Source: Colletes latitarsis (Eukaryota; Arthropoda; Insecta; Hymenoptera; Colletidae). Taken from it: 64,000 nucleotides of DNA. A program made the translations under genes and the position numbers. Numbering within the stretch: the first letter of the stretch is position 1; each line of letters opens with the position of its first letter. This document shows positions 23,001 to 36,052 of the stretch, one piece after another. The stretch spans positions 3,410,001 to 3,474,000 of the forward strand of contig NC_135146.1 of NCBI RefSeq assembly GCF_051014445.1, in the 5' to 3' direction. The notes beneath the pieces are model-generated. The model searched no databases. It had not been told where the DNA came from and worked only from the letters and a program-made list of their open reading frames with translations.

Positions 23001-25930
23001 TGGTTCCACACTGCAGCAGTGAGTTAAACCTGGATTCAATCTATATTTTAGAGGATAACACCGGTTAGGTCAGGTTTAGGTCTGGTATTTGCCATCATCT
23101 GGCTGATACTTTCGCATTTTTCACCCACTTGTTGGCCAGATCCAGGGCTTTTTCTGGATTGGATCACGTGGTAATGTAGAACCACTCTGAAGCAGTGAGT
23201 TAAACCTGGATTCAATCTATATTTTAGAGGATAACACCGGTTAGGTCAGGTTTAGGTCTGGTATTTGCCATCATCTGGCTGATACTTTCGCATTTTTCAC
23301 CCACTTGTTGGCCAGATCCAGGGCTTTTTCTGGATTGGATCACGTGGTAATGTAGAACCACTCTGAAGCAGTGAGTTAAACCTGGATTCAATCTATATTT
23401 TAGAGGATAACACCGGTTAGGTCAGGGTTAGGTCTGGTATTTGCCATCATCTGGCTCATACTTTCGCATTTTTCATAGACTTGTTGGCCAGATCCTGGGC
23501 GTTTTCTGGTTTGGATCACATAGTAATGTGGCACCACACTCAAACAGTGAGTTAAACCTGGATTCAATCTATATTTCAGAGGATAACACCGGTTAGGTCA
23601 GGGTTAGGTCTGGTATTTGCCATCATCTGGCTCATACTTTCGCATTTTTCATATACTTGTTGGCCAGATCCTGGGCGTTTTCTGGTTTGGATCACGTAGT
23701 AATGTGGCACCACACTGCAACAGTGAGTTAAACCTGGATTGAATCTATATTTTAGAGGATAACACCGGTTAGGTCAGGATAAGGTCTGGTATTTTCCATC
23801 ATCTGGCCCATACTATCGCATTTTTCGCATACTTGTTGGTCAGATCCTGGGCGTTTTCTGGATTGCGTCATGTAGTAATGTGGTACAACACCGCAACAGT
23901 GAGTTAAACCTGGATTCAATATATATTTTAGAGGATATCACCGGTTAGGTTTGGGTTAGGTCTGGTATTTGCCATCATCTGGCTCATACTTTCGCATTTT
24001 TCGCATACTTGTTGGCCAGATCATGGGCGTTTTCTGGTTTGGATCACGTAGTAATGTGGCACCACACTGCAACAGTGAGTTAAACCTGGATTGAATCTAC
24101 ATTTTAGAGGATAACACCGGTTAGGTCAGGGTTAGGTCTGGTATTTGCCATCATCTGGCTCATACTTTCGCATTTTTCGCATACTTGTTGGCCAGATCCT
24201 GGGCGTTTTCTGGTTTGGATCACGTTGTAATGTGGCACCACACAGCCACATGAGTTAAACCTGGATTCAATCTATACTTTAGAGGATATCACCGGTTAGG
24301 TTTGGGTTAGGTCTGGTATTTGCCATCATCTGGCTCATACTTTCGCATTTTTCGCATACTTGTTGGCCAGATCATGGGCGTTTTCTGGTTTGGATCACGT
24401 AGTAATGTGGCACCACACTGCAACAGTGAGTTAAACCTGGATTGAATCTATATTTTAGAGGATAACACCGGTTAGGTCAGGATAAGGTCTGGTATTTGCC
24501 ATCATCTGGCCCATACTTTCGCATTTTTCGCATACTTGTTGGACAGATCCGGGGCATTTCCGGTTTGGATCACGAAGTAATGTGGTACCACACTGCCACA
24601 TGAGTTAAACCTGAATTCAATCTATATTTTAGAGGATAACACCGGTTAGGTCAGGGTTAGGTTTGGTATTCGTCATCACCTGGCTCATGCTTTGGCATTT
24701 TTCGCATACTTGATGGCCGGAGCCTGGGCGTTTTCTGGTTTGGATCACGTAGTAATGTGGCACCACACTGCAACAGTGAGTTAAACCTGGATTGAATCTA
24801 TATTTTAGAGGATAACACCGGTTAGGTCAGGCTAAGGTCAGGTATTTGCCATCATCTGGCTCATGCTTTGGCATTTTTCGCATACTTGTTGGTCAGAACC
24901 TGGGCGTTTTCTGGTTTGGATCACGTAGTAATATGGTACCACACTGAAACAGTGAGTTTATTTGGATTGAATCTATAGTTTAGAGGATAACACCGGTTAG
25001 GTCAGGGTAAGGTCTGGTATTTGCCATCATCTGGCCCATACTTTCGCATTTTTCGCATACTTGTTGGACAGATCCGGGGCATTTCCGGTTTGGATCACGA
25101 AGTAATGTGGTACCACACTGCCACATGAGTTAAACCTGAATTCAATCTATATTTTAGAGGATAAAACCGGCTAGGTCAGGGTTAGGTCTGGTATTTGCCA
25201 TCATCTGGCTCATAGTTTCGCATTTTTCGCATACTTATTGGCCAGATCCTGGGGGTTTTCTGGTTTGGATCACGTAGTAATGTGGTTCCACACCGCAGCA
25301 GTGAGTTAAACCTGGATTCAATCTATATTTTAGAGGATAACACCGGTTAGGTCAGGGTTAGGTTTGGTATTCGCCATCACCTGGCTCATGCTTTGGCATT
25401 TTTCGCATACTTGATGGCCTGAGCCTGGGCGTTTTCTGGTTTGGAACACGTAGTAAAATGGTACCACACTGAAACAGTGAGTTAAACTTGGATACAATCT
25501 ATATTTTAGAGGATAACACCGGTTAGGTCAGGCTAAGGTCAGGTATTTGCCATCATCTGCCACATACTTTCGCATTTTTCGCACACTTATTGGCCAGGTT
25601 GCGGGTGTTTTTCTGGTTTGGATCACGAAGTAATGTGTTTCCACACTGCATCAGTGAGTTAATCCTGGATTCAATCTATATTTTAGAGGATAACACCGGT
25701 TAGGACAGGGTTAGGTCTGGTATTTGCCATCGTCTGCCACATTCTTTCGCATTTTTCGCATATTTGATGGCCAGATCCTGGGCGTTTTCTGGTTTGGAAC
25801 ACGTAGTAAAGTGGTACCACACTGAAACAGTGAGTTAAACCTGGAGTCAATCTATATATTAGAGGGTAACACTGGTTAGGTTTGGGTTAGGTCTGGTATT
25901 TGCCATCATCTGGCTCATACTTTCGCATTT
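19204..25930 (+). repeat. Macro-block A, copy 2
   Basis: Copy of 9360-16616. Relative to copy 1 it gains a monomer at about 20184-20360, lacks the two monomers equivalent to 11992-12344 (junction near 22012), and has a tandemly doubled TTCACCCAC monomer (about 23069-23400) where copy 1 has a different three-monomer order. Homology ends where copy 2 turns to CATATACTTGTTAGCC (25930). The step sizes are whole monomers, consistent with in-register unequal exchange. Confidence 0.9.
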
Positions 25931-25979
25931 TTCATATACTTGTTAGCCAGATCCTGGGCGTTTTCTGGTTTGGATCACA

Positions 25980-27178
25980 TAGTAATGTGGCACCACACTC
26001 AAACAGTGAGTTAAACCTGGATTCAATCTATATTTCAGAGGATAACACCGCTTAGGTCAGGGTTAGGTCTGGTATTTGCCATCATCTGGCTCATACTTTC
26101 GCATTTTTCGCATACTTGTTTGCCAGATCCTGGGCGTTTTCTGGTTTGGATCACGTAGTAATGTGGCACCACACGGCAACAGTGAGTTAAACCTGGATTC
26201 AATCTATATTTTGGAGAATAACACCGGTTAGGTCAGGGTTAGGTCTGGTATTTGCCATCATCTGGCTCATACTTTCGCATTTTTCATAGACTTGTTGGCC
26301 AGATCCTGGGCGTTTTCTGGTTTGGATCACATAGTAATGTGGCACCACACTCAAACAGTGAGTTAAACCTGGATTCAATCTATATTTTAGAGGATAACAC
26401 CGGTTAGGTTTGGGTTAGGTCTGGTATTGTCCATCATCTGGCCCATACTTTCGCATTTTTCGCATACTTGTTAGCCAGATCCTGGGCGTTTTCTGGTTTG
26501 GATCACGTAGTAATGTGGCACCACACGGCAACAGTGAGTTAAACCTGGATTCAATCTATATTTTAGAGGATAACACCGGTTAGGTTTGGGTTAGGTCTGG
26601 TATTTGCCATCATCAGGCTCATACTTTCGCATTTTTCATATACTTGTTGGCCAGATCCTGGGCGTTTTCTGGTTTGGATCACATGGTAATGTGGCACCAC
26701 ACTCAAACAGTGAGTTAAACCTGGATTCAATCTATATTTCAGAGGATAACACCGGTTAGGTCAGGGTTAGGTCTGGTATTTGCCATCATCTGGCTCATAC
26801 TTTCGCATTTTTCATATACTTGTTGGCCAGATCCTGGGCGTTTTCTGGTTTGGATCACATAGTAATGTGGCACCACAGTCAAGCAGTGAGTTAAACCTGG
26901 ATTCAATCTATATTTCAGAGGATAACACCGGTTAGGTCAGGGTTAGGTCTGGTATTTGCCATCATCTGGCTCATACTTTCGCATTTTTCATATACTTGTT
27001 GGCCAGATCCTGGGCGTTTTCTGGTTTGGATCACGTAGTAATGTGGCACCACACTGCAACAGTGAGTTAAACCTGGATTGAATCTATATTTTAGAGGATA
27101 ACACCGGTTAGGTCAGGGTTAGGTCTAGTATTTTCCATCATCTGGCCCATACTATCGCATTTTTCGCATACTTGTTGG
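25980..27178 (+). repeat. Block Y, copy 1
   Basis: The order of monomers with CACACGGCAAC, CATAGACTTG, GGTATTGTCCATC, CATCATCAGGC and CACAGTCAAGCAG recurs at about 33713-34735 (offset 7733 bp, then 7557 bp) and at about 53377-54400. Copy 1 has one more monomer than the others (the ACATGGTAATG unit near 26690). Many units keep CATATACTTG in place of CGCATACTTG. Confidence 0.88.
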
Positions 27179-28314
27179 TCAGATCCTGGGCGTTTTCTGG
27201 ATTGCGTCATGCAGTAATGTGGTACAACACCGCAACAGTGAGTTAAACCTGGATTCAATATATATTTTAGAGGATATCACCGGTTAGGTTTGGGTTAGGT
27301 CTGGTATTTGCCATCATCTGGCTCATACTTTCGCATTTTTCGCATACCTGTTGGCCAGATCATGGGCGTTTTCTGGTTTGGATCACGTAGTAATGTGGTA
27401 CCACACTGCAACAGTGAGTTAAACCTGGATTGAGTCTATATTTTAGAGGATAACACCGGTTAGGTCAGGGTTAGGTCTGGTATTTGCCATCATCTGGCTC
27501 ATACTTTCGCATTTTTCGCATACTTGTTGGCCAGATCCTGGGCGTTTTCTGGTTTGGATCACGTTGTAATGTGGCACCACACAGCCACATGAGTTAAACC
27601 TGGATTCAATCTATACTTTAGAGGATATCACCGGTTAGGTTTGGGTTAGGTCTGGTATTTGCCATCATCTGGCTCATACTTTCGCATTTTTCGCATACTT
27701 GTTGGCCAGATCATGGGCGTTTTCTGGTTTGGATCACGTAGTAATGTGGCACCACACTGCAACAGTGAGTTAAACCTGGATTGAATCTATATTTTAGAGG
27801 ATAACACCGGTTAGGTCAGGGTTAGGTCTGCTATTTGCCATCATCTGGCCCATGCTTTCGCATTTTTCGCATACTTGTTGGACAGATCCGGGGCATTTCC
27901 GGTTTGGATCACGAAGTAATGTGGTACCACACTGCCACATGAGTTAAACCTGAATTCAATCTATATTTTAGAGGATAACACCGGTTAGGTCAGGGTTAGG
28001 TTTGGTATTCGCCATCACCTGGCTCATGCTTTGGCATTTTTCGCATACTTGATGGCCAGAGCCTGGGCGTTTTCTGGTTTGGATCACGTAGTAATATGGT
28101 ACCACACTGAAACAGTGAGTTTATTTGGATTGAATCTATAGTTTAGAGGATAACACCGGTTAGGTCAGGGTAAGGTCTGGTATTTGCCATCATCTGGCCC
28201 ATACTTTCGCATTTTTCGCATACTTGTTGGACAGATCCGGGGCATTTCCGGTTTGGATCACGAAGTAATGTGGTACCACACTGCCACATGAGTTAAACCT
28301 GAATTCAATCTATA
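27179..28314 (+). repeat. Rearranged part of block A
   Basis: This stretch follows the order seen at about 23.83-25.15 kb (GGATTGCGTCATG, then TCATGGGCG, CACAGCCACATGAG and GATCCGGGGCATTTCC units), but at least one monomer present at about 24.8 kb is missing. It joins directly to the AAAACCGGCTAGG monomer at 28315. It reads as a partial third copy of the A-type order. Confidence 0.8.
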
Positions 28315-30776
28315 TTTTAGAGGATAAAACCGGCTAGGTCAGGGTTAGGTCTGGTATTTGCCATCATCTGGCTCATAGTTTCGCATTTTTCGCATACTTA
28401 TTGGCCAGATCCTGGGGGTTTCCTGGTTTGGATCACGTAGTAATGTGGTTCCACACTGCAGCAGTGAGTTAAACCTGGATTCAATCTATATTTTAGAGGA
28501 TAACACCGGTTAGGTCAGGGTTAGGTTTGGCATTCGCCATCACCTGGCTCATGCTTTGGCATTTTTCGCATACTTGATGGCCAGAGCCTGGGCGTTTTCT
28601 GGTTTAGAACACGTAGTAAAATGGTACCACACTGAAACAGTGAGTTGATCCTGGATTCGAGCTATATTTTAGAGGATAACACCGGTTAGGTCAGGTTTAG
28701 GTCTGGTATTTGCCATCATCTGGCTGATACTTTCGCATTTTTCACCCACTTGTTGGCCAGATCCAGGGCGTTTTCTGGATTGGATCACGTGGTAATGTAG
28801 AACCACTCTGAAGCAGTGAGTTAAACCTGAATTCAATCTATATTTTAGTGGATAACACCGGTTAGGTCAGGCTAAGGTCAGGTATTTGCCATCATCTGGC
28901 TCATACTTTCGCATATTTCGCATACTTTTTGGCCAGATCCTAGCATTTTCTGGTTTGGATCACGTAGTAATGTGGTTCCACACTGCAATAGTGAGTTAAA
29001 CTTGGATACAATCTATATTTTAGAGGATAACACCGGTTAGGTCAGGCTAAGGTCAGGTATTTGCCATCATCTGCCACATACTTTCGCATTTTTCGCATAC
29101 TTATTGGCCAGGTTGCGGGTGTTTTTCTGGTTTGGATCACGAAGTAATGTGTTTCCACACTGCATCAGTGAGTTAATCCTGGATTCAATCTATATTTTAG
29201 AGGATAACACCGGTTAGGACAGGGTTAGGTCACGTATTTGCCATCGTCTGCCACATACTTTCGCATTTTTCGCATACTTATTGGCCAGGTTGCGGGTGTT
29301 TTTCTGGTTTGGATCACGAAGTAATGTGTTTCCACACTGCATCAGTGAGTTAATCCTGGACTCGATCTATATATCAGAGGGTAACACCGGTTACGTTTGT
29401 GCTAGGTCTGGTATTTGCCATCATCTGGCACATACTTTCGCATTTTTCGCATACTTGTTGGCCAGATCCTGGGCGTTTTCTGGTTTGGATCACGCAGTAA
29501 TGTGGTACCACACTGAAACAGTGAGTTTATCTTAGATTCAATCTATATTTTAGAGGATAACACCGGTTAGGTCAGGGTTAGGTCTGGTATTTGCCATCAT
29601 CTGGCTCATACTTTCGCATTTTTCGCATACTTGTTGGCCAGATCCTGGGCGTTTTCTGGTTTGGATCACGTAGTAATGTGGTTCCTCACTGCAACACTGA
29701 GTTAAACCTAGATTCAATCTATATTTTAGAGGATAACACCGGTTAGGTCAGGCTAAGGTCAGGTATTTGCCATCATCTGGCTCATACTTTCGCATTTTTC
29801 GCATACTTGTTGGCCAGATCCTAGCATTTTCTGGTTTGGATCACGTAGTAATGTGGTTCCACACTGCAACAGTGAGTTAAACCTGGATTCAATCTATATT
29901 TTAGAGGATAACACCGGTTAGGTCAGGGTTAGGTCTGGTATTTGCCATCATCTGGCTCATACTTTCGCATTTTTCGCATACTTGTTGGCCAGATCCTGGG
30001 CGTTTTCTGGTTTGGATCACGTAGTAATGTGGTTCCACACTGCAATAGTGAGTTAAACTTGGATTCAATCTATATTTTAGAGGATAACACCGGTTAGGTC
30101 AGGTTAAGGTCAGGTTTTTGCCATCATCTGCCTCATACTTTCGCATTTTTCGCATACTTGTTGGCCAGATCCTAGCATTTTCTGGTTTGGATCACGTAGT
30201 AATGTGGTTCCACACTGCAACAGTGAGTTAAACCTGGATTCAATCTATATTTTAGAGGATAACACCGGTTAGGACAGGGTTAGGTCACGTATTTGCCATC
30301 GTCTGCCACATACTTTCGCATTTTTCGCATACTTATTGGCCAGGTTGCGGGTGTTTTTCTGGTTTGGATCACGTAGTAATGTGGCACCACACTGCAACAG
30401 TGAGTTAAACCTGGATTGAATCTATATTTTAGAGGATAACACCGGTTAGGTCAGGGTTAGGTCTGGTATTTGCCATCATCTGGCACATACTTTCGCATAT
30501 TTTGCATACTGGTTGGCCAGATCCTGGGCGTTTTCTGGTTTGGATCACGTTGTAATGTGGCACCACACTGAAACAGTGAGTTAAACCTGGATTCGATCTA
30601 TATTTCAGAGGATAACACCGGTTAGGTCGGGATGAGTTCTGGTACTTGCCATCATCCGGCTCATACTTTCGCATATTTCGCATACTTGTTGGCCAGATCC
30701 TGGGCGTTTTCTGGTTTGGATCACGTTGTAATGTGGCACCACACTGACAGTGAGTTAAACCTGGATTCAATCTGTA
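28315..30776 (+). repeat. 14-monomer repeat (2462 bp), copy 1
   Basis: This unit starts with the AAAACCGGCTAGG monomer, followed by GGTTTGGCATTCG, TTCACCCAC with CACGTG, TAGTGGATAAC and GCGGGTGTTTTTC units. About 28320-29480 matches 30783-31940 at offset 2462 bp. Its 28792-30776 part is the third copy of the 11.57-13.2 kb sub-block. It contains an added monomer with GGTCGGGATGAGTTCTGG near 30.63 kb. Confidence 0.85.
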
Positions 30777-32439
30777 TCTTAGAGGATAAAACCGGCTAGG
30801 TCAGGGTTAGGTCTGGTATTTGCCATCATCTGGCTCATAGTTTCGCATTTTTCGCATACTTATTGGCCAGATCCTGGGGGTTTTCTGGTTTGGATCACGT
30901 AGTAATGTGGTTCCACACTGCAGCAGTGAGTTAAACCTGGATTCAATCTATATTTTAGAGGATAACACCGGTTAGGTCAGGGTTAGGTTTGGTATTCGCC
31001 ATCACCTGGCTCATGCTTTGGCATTTTTCGCATACTTGATGGCCAGAGCCTGGGCGTTTTCTGGTTTGGAACACGTAGTAAAATGGTACCACACTGAAAC
31101 AGTGAGTTGATCCTGGATTCGAGCTATATTTTAGAGGATAACACCGGTTAGGTCAGGTTTAGGTCTGGTATTTGCCATCATCTGGCTGATACTTTCGCAT
31201 TCTTCACCCACTTGTTGGCCAGATCCAGGGCGTTTTCTGGATTGGATCACGTGGTAATGTAGAACCACTCTGAAGCAGTGAGTTAAACCTGAATTCAATC
31301 TATATTTTAGTGGATAACACCGGTTAGGTCAGGCTAAGGTCAGGTATTTGCCATCATCTGGCTCGTACTTTCGCATTTTTCGCATACTTGTTGGCCAGAT
31401 CCTAGCATTTTCTGGTTTGGATCACGTAGTAATGTGGTTCCACACTGCAATAGTGAGTTAAACTTGGATACAATCTATATTTTAGAGGATAACACCGGTT
31501 AGGTCAGGCTAAGGTCAGGTATTTGCCATCATCTGCCACATACTTTCGCATTTTTCGCATACTTATTGGCCAGGTTGCGTGTGTTTTTCTGGTTTGGATC
31601 ACGAAGTAATGTGTTTCCACACTGCATCAGTGAGTTAATCCTGGATTCAATCTATATTTTAGAGGATAACACCGGTTAGGACAGGGTTAGGTCACGTATT
31701 TGCCATCGTCTGCCACATACTTTCGCATTTTTCGCATACTTATTGGCCAGGTTGCGGGTGTTTTTCTGGTTTGGATCACGAAGTAATGTGTTTCCACACT
31801 GCATCAGTGAGTTAATCCTGGACTCGATCTATATATCAGAGGGTAACACCGGTTACGTTTGAGTTAGGTCTGGTATTTGCCATCATCTGGCACATACTTT
31901 CGCATTTTTCCCATACTTGTTGGCCAGATCCTAGCATTTTCTGGTTTGTATCACGTAGTAATGTGGTTCCACACTGCAATAGTGAGTTAAACTTGGATTC
32001 AATCTATATTTTAGAGGATAACACCGGTTAGGTCAGGTTAAGGTCAGGTATTTGCCATCATCTGGCTCATACTTTCGCATTTTTCGCATACTGGTTGGCC
32101 AGATCCTAGCATTTTCTGGTTTGGATCACGTAGTAATGTGGTTCCACACTGCAATAGTGAGTTAAACTTGGATTGAATCTATATTTTAGAGGATAACACC
32201 GGTTAGGTCAGGCTAAGGTCAGGTATTTGCCATCATCTGGCTCATGCTTTGGCATTTTTCGCATACTTGTTGGTCAGAACCTGGGCGTTTTCTGGTTTGG
32301 ATCACGTAGTAATATAGTACCACACTGAAACAGTGAGTTTATTTGGATTGAATCTATAGTTTAGAGGATAACACCAGTTAGGTCAGGGTAAGGTCTGGTA
32401 TTTGCCATCATCTGGCACATACTTTCGCATATTTTGCAT
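30777..32439 (+). repeat. 14-monomer repeat, partial copy 2, plus mosaic monomers
   Basis: From 30777 the order of 28315 onward repeats until about 31940, where the copy turns to CATTTTTCCCATACTTG with TAGCATTTT. The remaining units (about 31940-32439) mix TAGCATTTT (175 bp), a GCTTTGGCATTTTTCGC unit and GTGAGTTTATTTGG units. Only satellite is present. Confidence 0.82.
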
Positions 32440-33765
32440 ACTTGTTGGCCAGATCCTGGGCGTTTTCTGGTTTGGATCACGTTGTAATGTGGCACCACAC
32501 TGACACAGTGAGTTAAACCTGGATTCAATCTATATTTTAGAGGATAAAACCGGCTAGGTCAGGGTTAGGTCTGGTATTTGCCATCATCTGGCTCATAGTT
32601 TCGCATTTTTCGCATACTTATTGGCCAGATCCTGGGGGTTTTCTGGTTTGGATCACGTAGTAATGTGGTTCCACACTGCAGCAGTGAGTTAAACCTGGAT
32701 TCAATCTATATTTTAGAGGATAACACCGGTTAGGTCAGGTTTAGGTCTGGTATTTGCCATCATCTGGCTGATACTTTCGCATTTTTCACCCACTTGTTGG
32801 CCAGATCCAGGGCGTTTTCTGGATTGGATCACGTGGTAATGTTGAACCACTCTGAAGCAGTGAGTTAAACCTGAATTCAATCTATATTTTAGTGGATAAC
32901 ACCGGTTAGGTCAGGCTAAGGTCAGGTATTTGCCATCATCTGGCTCATACTTTCGCATTTTTCGCATACTTGTTGGCCAGATCCTAGCATTTTCTGGTTT
33001 GGATCACGTAGTAATGTGGTTCCACACTGCAATAGTGAGTTAAACTTGGATACAATCTATATTTTAGAGGATAACACCGGTTATGTCAGGCTAAGGTCAG
33101 GTATTTGCCATCATCTGCCACATACTTTCGCATTTTTCGCATACTTATTGGCCAGGTTGCGGGTGTTTTTCTGGTTTGGATCACGCAGTAATGTGGTACC
33201 ACACTGAAACAGTGAGTTTATCTTAGATTCAATCTATATTTTAGAGGATAACACCGGTTAGGTCAGGGTTAGGTCTGGTATTTGCCATCATCTGGCTCAT
33301 ACTTTCGCATTTTTCGCATACTTGTTGGCCAGATCCTGGGTGTTTTCTGGTTTGGATCACGTAGTAATGTGGTTCCTCACTGCAACACTGAGTTAAACCT
33401 GGATTCAATCTATATTTTAGAGGATAACACCGGTTAGGTCAGGGTTAGGTCTGGTATTTGCCATCATCTGGCACATACTTTCGCATATTTTGCATACTGG
33501 TTGGCCAGATCCTGGGCGTTTTCTGGTTTGGATCACGTTGTAATGTGGCACCACACTGAAACAGTGAGTTAAACCTGGATTCGATCTATATTTCAGAGGA
33601 TAACACCGGTTAGGTCGGGATGAGTTCTGGTATTTGCCATCATCCGGCTCATACTTTCGCATATTTCGCATACTTGTTGGCCAGATCCTAGCATTTTCTG
33701 GTTTGGATCACGTAGTAATGTGGCACCACAGTCAAGCAGTGAGTTAAACCTGGATTCAATCTATA

Positions 33766-33941
33766 TTTCAGAGGATAACACCGGTTAGGTCAGGGTTAGG
33801 TCTGGTATTTGCCATCATCTGGCTCATACTTTCGCATTTTTCGCATACTTGTTGGCCAGATCCTGGGCGTTTTCTGGTTTGGATCACGTAGTAATGTGGC
33901 ACCACACGGCAACAGTGAGTTAAACCTGGATTCAATCTATA
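33766..33941 (+). repeat. Representative monomer (176 bp)
   Basis: This unit is close to the commonest base at most positions. Landmarks: the phase marker at its start (here TTTC instead of TTTT); ACCGGT overlapping the G-tract module at 33783-33805; the CCATCATCTGG block at about 33812-33822; TTCGCAT at 33831-33837 and again at 33840-33846 (9 bp apart); TGGCCA at 33853-33858; GGATCACGTAGTAATG; the dyad TGTGG-CA-CCACA at 33895-33906; and an A/T-rich tail. It carries about five CpG sites. The two internal short duplications (the TTAGGTC pair in the G-tract module and the TTCGCAT pair) suggest the monomer itself grew from shorter repeats. Confidence 0.9.
33783..33805 (+). other. Five-tract G-rich telomere-like module (example)
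   Basis: Within 23 bases there are five runs of GG or GGG, separated by 3-nt loops TTA, TCA, TTA and TCT. This fits a two-quartet G-quadruplex pattern on the + strand and reads like a degenerate TTAGG/TTAGGG telomere repeat. The module is present in essentially every monomer. Subfamilies change the loops (TCA to TTT, TTA to CTAA or TAA, TCA to TCC) but usually keep at least four G runs. Whether it folds or binds a telomere-type Myb protein is not shown by sequence. Confidence 0.75.
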
Positions 33942-36052
33942 TTTTAGAGAATAACACCGGTTAGGTCAGGGTTAGGTCTGGTATTTGCCATCATCTGGCT
34001 CATACTTTCGCATTTTTCATAGACTTGTTGGCCAGATCCTGGGCGTTTTCTGGTTTGGATCACATAGTAATGTGGCACCACACTCAAACAGTGAGTTAAA
34101 CCTGGATTCAATCTATATTTCAGAGGATAACACCGGTTAGGTTTGGGTTAGGTCTGGTATTGTCCATCATCTGGCCCATACTTTCGCATTTTTCGCATAC
34201 TTGTTAGCCAGATCCTGGGCGTTTTCTGGTTTGGATCACGTAGTAATGTGGCACCACACGGCAACCGTGAGTTAAACCTGGATTCAATCTATATTTTAGA
34301 GGATAACACCGGTTAGGTTTGGGTTAGGTCTGGTATTTGCCATCATCAGGCTCATACTTTCGCATTTTTCATATACTTGTTGGCCAGATCCTGGGCGTTT
34401 TCTGGTTTGGATCACATAGTAATGTGGCACCACAGTCAAGCAGTGAGTTAAACCTGGATTCAATCTATATTTCAGAGGATAACACCGGTTAGGTCAGGGT
34501 TAGGTCTGGTATTTGCCATCATCTGGCTCATACTTTCGCATTTTTCATATACTTGTTGGCCAGATCCTGGGCGTTTTCTGGTTTGGATCACGTAGTAATG
34601 TGGCACCACACTGCAACAGTGAGTTAAACCTGGATTGAATCTATATTTTAGAGGATAACACCGGTTAGGTCAGGGTTAGGTCTGGTATTTTCCATCATCT
34701 GGCCCATACTATCGCATTTTTCGCATACTTGTTGGCCAGATCATGGGCGTTTTCTGGTTTGGATCACGTAGTAATGTGGCACCACACTGCAACAGTGAGT
34801 TAAACCTGGATTGAATCTATATTTTAGAGGATAACACCGGTTAGGTCAGGGTTAGGTCTGGTATTTGCCATCATCTGGCTCATACTTTCGCATTTTTCGC
34901 ATACTTGTTGGCCAGATCCTGGGCGTTTTCTGGTTTGGATCACGTAGTAATGTGGTTCCTCACTGCAACACTGAGTTAAACCTGGATTCAATCTATATTT
35001 TAGAGGATAACACCGGTTAGGTCAGGCTAAGGTCAGGTATTTGCCATCATCTGGCTCATACTTTCGCATTTTTCGCATACTTGTTGGCCAGATCCTAGCA
35101 TTTTCTGGTTTGGATCACGTAGTAATGTGGTTCCACACTGCAATAGTGAGTTAAACTTGGATTCAATCTATATTTTAGAGGATAACACCGGTTAGGTCAG
35201 GTTAAGGTCAGGTATTTGCCATCATCTGGCTCATACTTTCGCATTTTTCGCATACTGGTTGGCCAGATCCTAGCATTTTCTGGTTTGGATCACGTAGTAA
35301 TGTGGTTCCACACTGCAACAGTGAGTTAAACCTGGATTCAATCTATATTTTAGAGGATAACACCGGTTAGGACAGGGTTAGGTCACGTATTTGCCATCGT
35401 CTGCCACATACTTTCGCATTTTTCGCATACTTCTTGGCCAGGTTGCGGGTGTTTTTCTGGTTTGGATCACGTAGTAATGTGGCACCACACTCCAACAGTG
35501 AGTTAAACCTGGATTGAATCTATATTTTAGAGGATAACACCGGTTAGGTCAGGGATAGGTCTGGTATTTGCCATCATCTGGCACATACTTTCGCATTTTT
35601 CACCCACTTGTTGGCCAGATCCAGGGCGTTTTCTGGTTTGGATCACGTTGTAATGTGGCACCACACTGAAACAGTGAGTTAAACCTGGATTCGATCTATA
35701 TTTCAGAGGATAACACCGGCTAGGTCGGGATGAGTTCTGGTATTTGCCATCATCCGGCTCATACTTTCGCATATTTCGCATACTTGTTGGCCAGATCCTG
35801 GGCGTTTTCTGGTTTGGATCACGTTGTAATGTGGCACCACACTGAAACAGTGAGTTAAACCTGGATTCGATCTATATTTCAGAGGATAACACCGGTTAGG
35901 TCGGGATGAGTTCTGGTATTTGCCATCATCCGGCTCATACTTTCGCATATTTCGCATACTTGTTGGCCAGATCCTGGGCGTTTTCTGGTTTGGATCACGT
36001 TGTAATGTGGCACCACACTGACACAGTGAGTTAAACCTGGATTCAATCTATA

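Noticed and set aside
30429..30770. Open frame of 113 codons on the minus strand, and about forty others of 60-110 codons on both strands
   Set aside because: They recur wherever the same monomer order recurs. Because 176 is not a multiple of 3, each monomer is read in a different frame, and stops appear within two monomers or so. There is no start context, no domain and no intron signal. They are by-products of the repeat.
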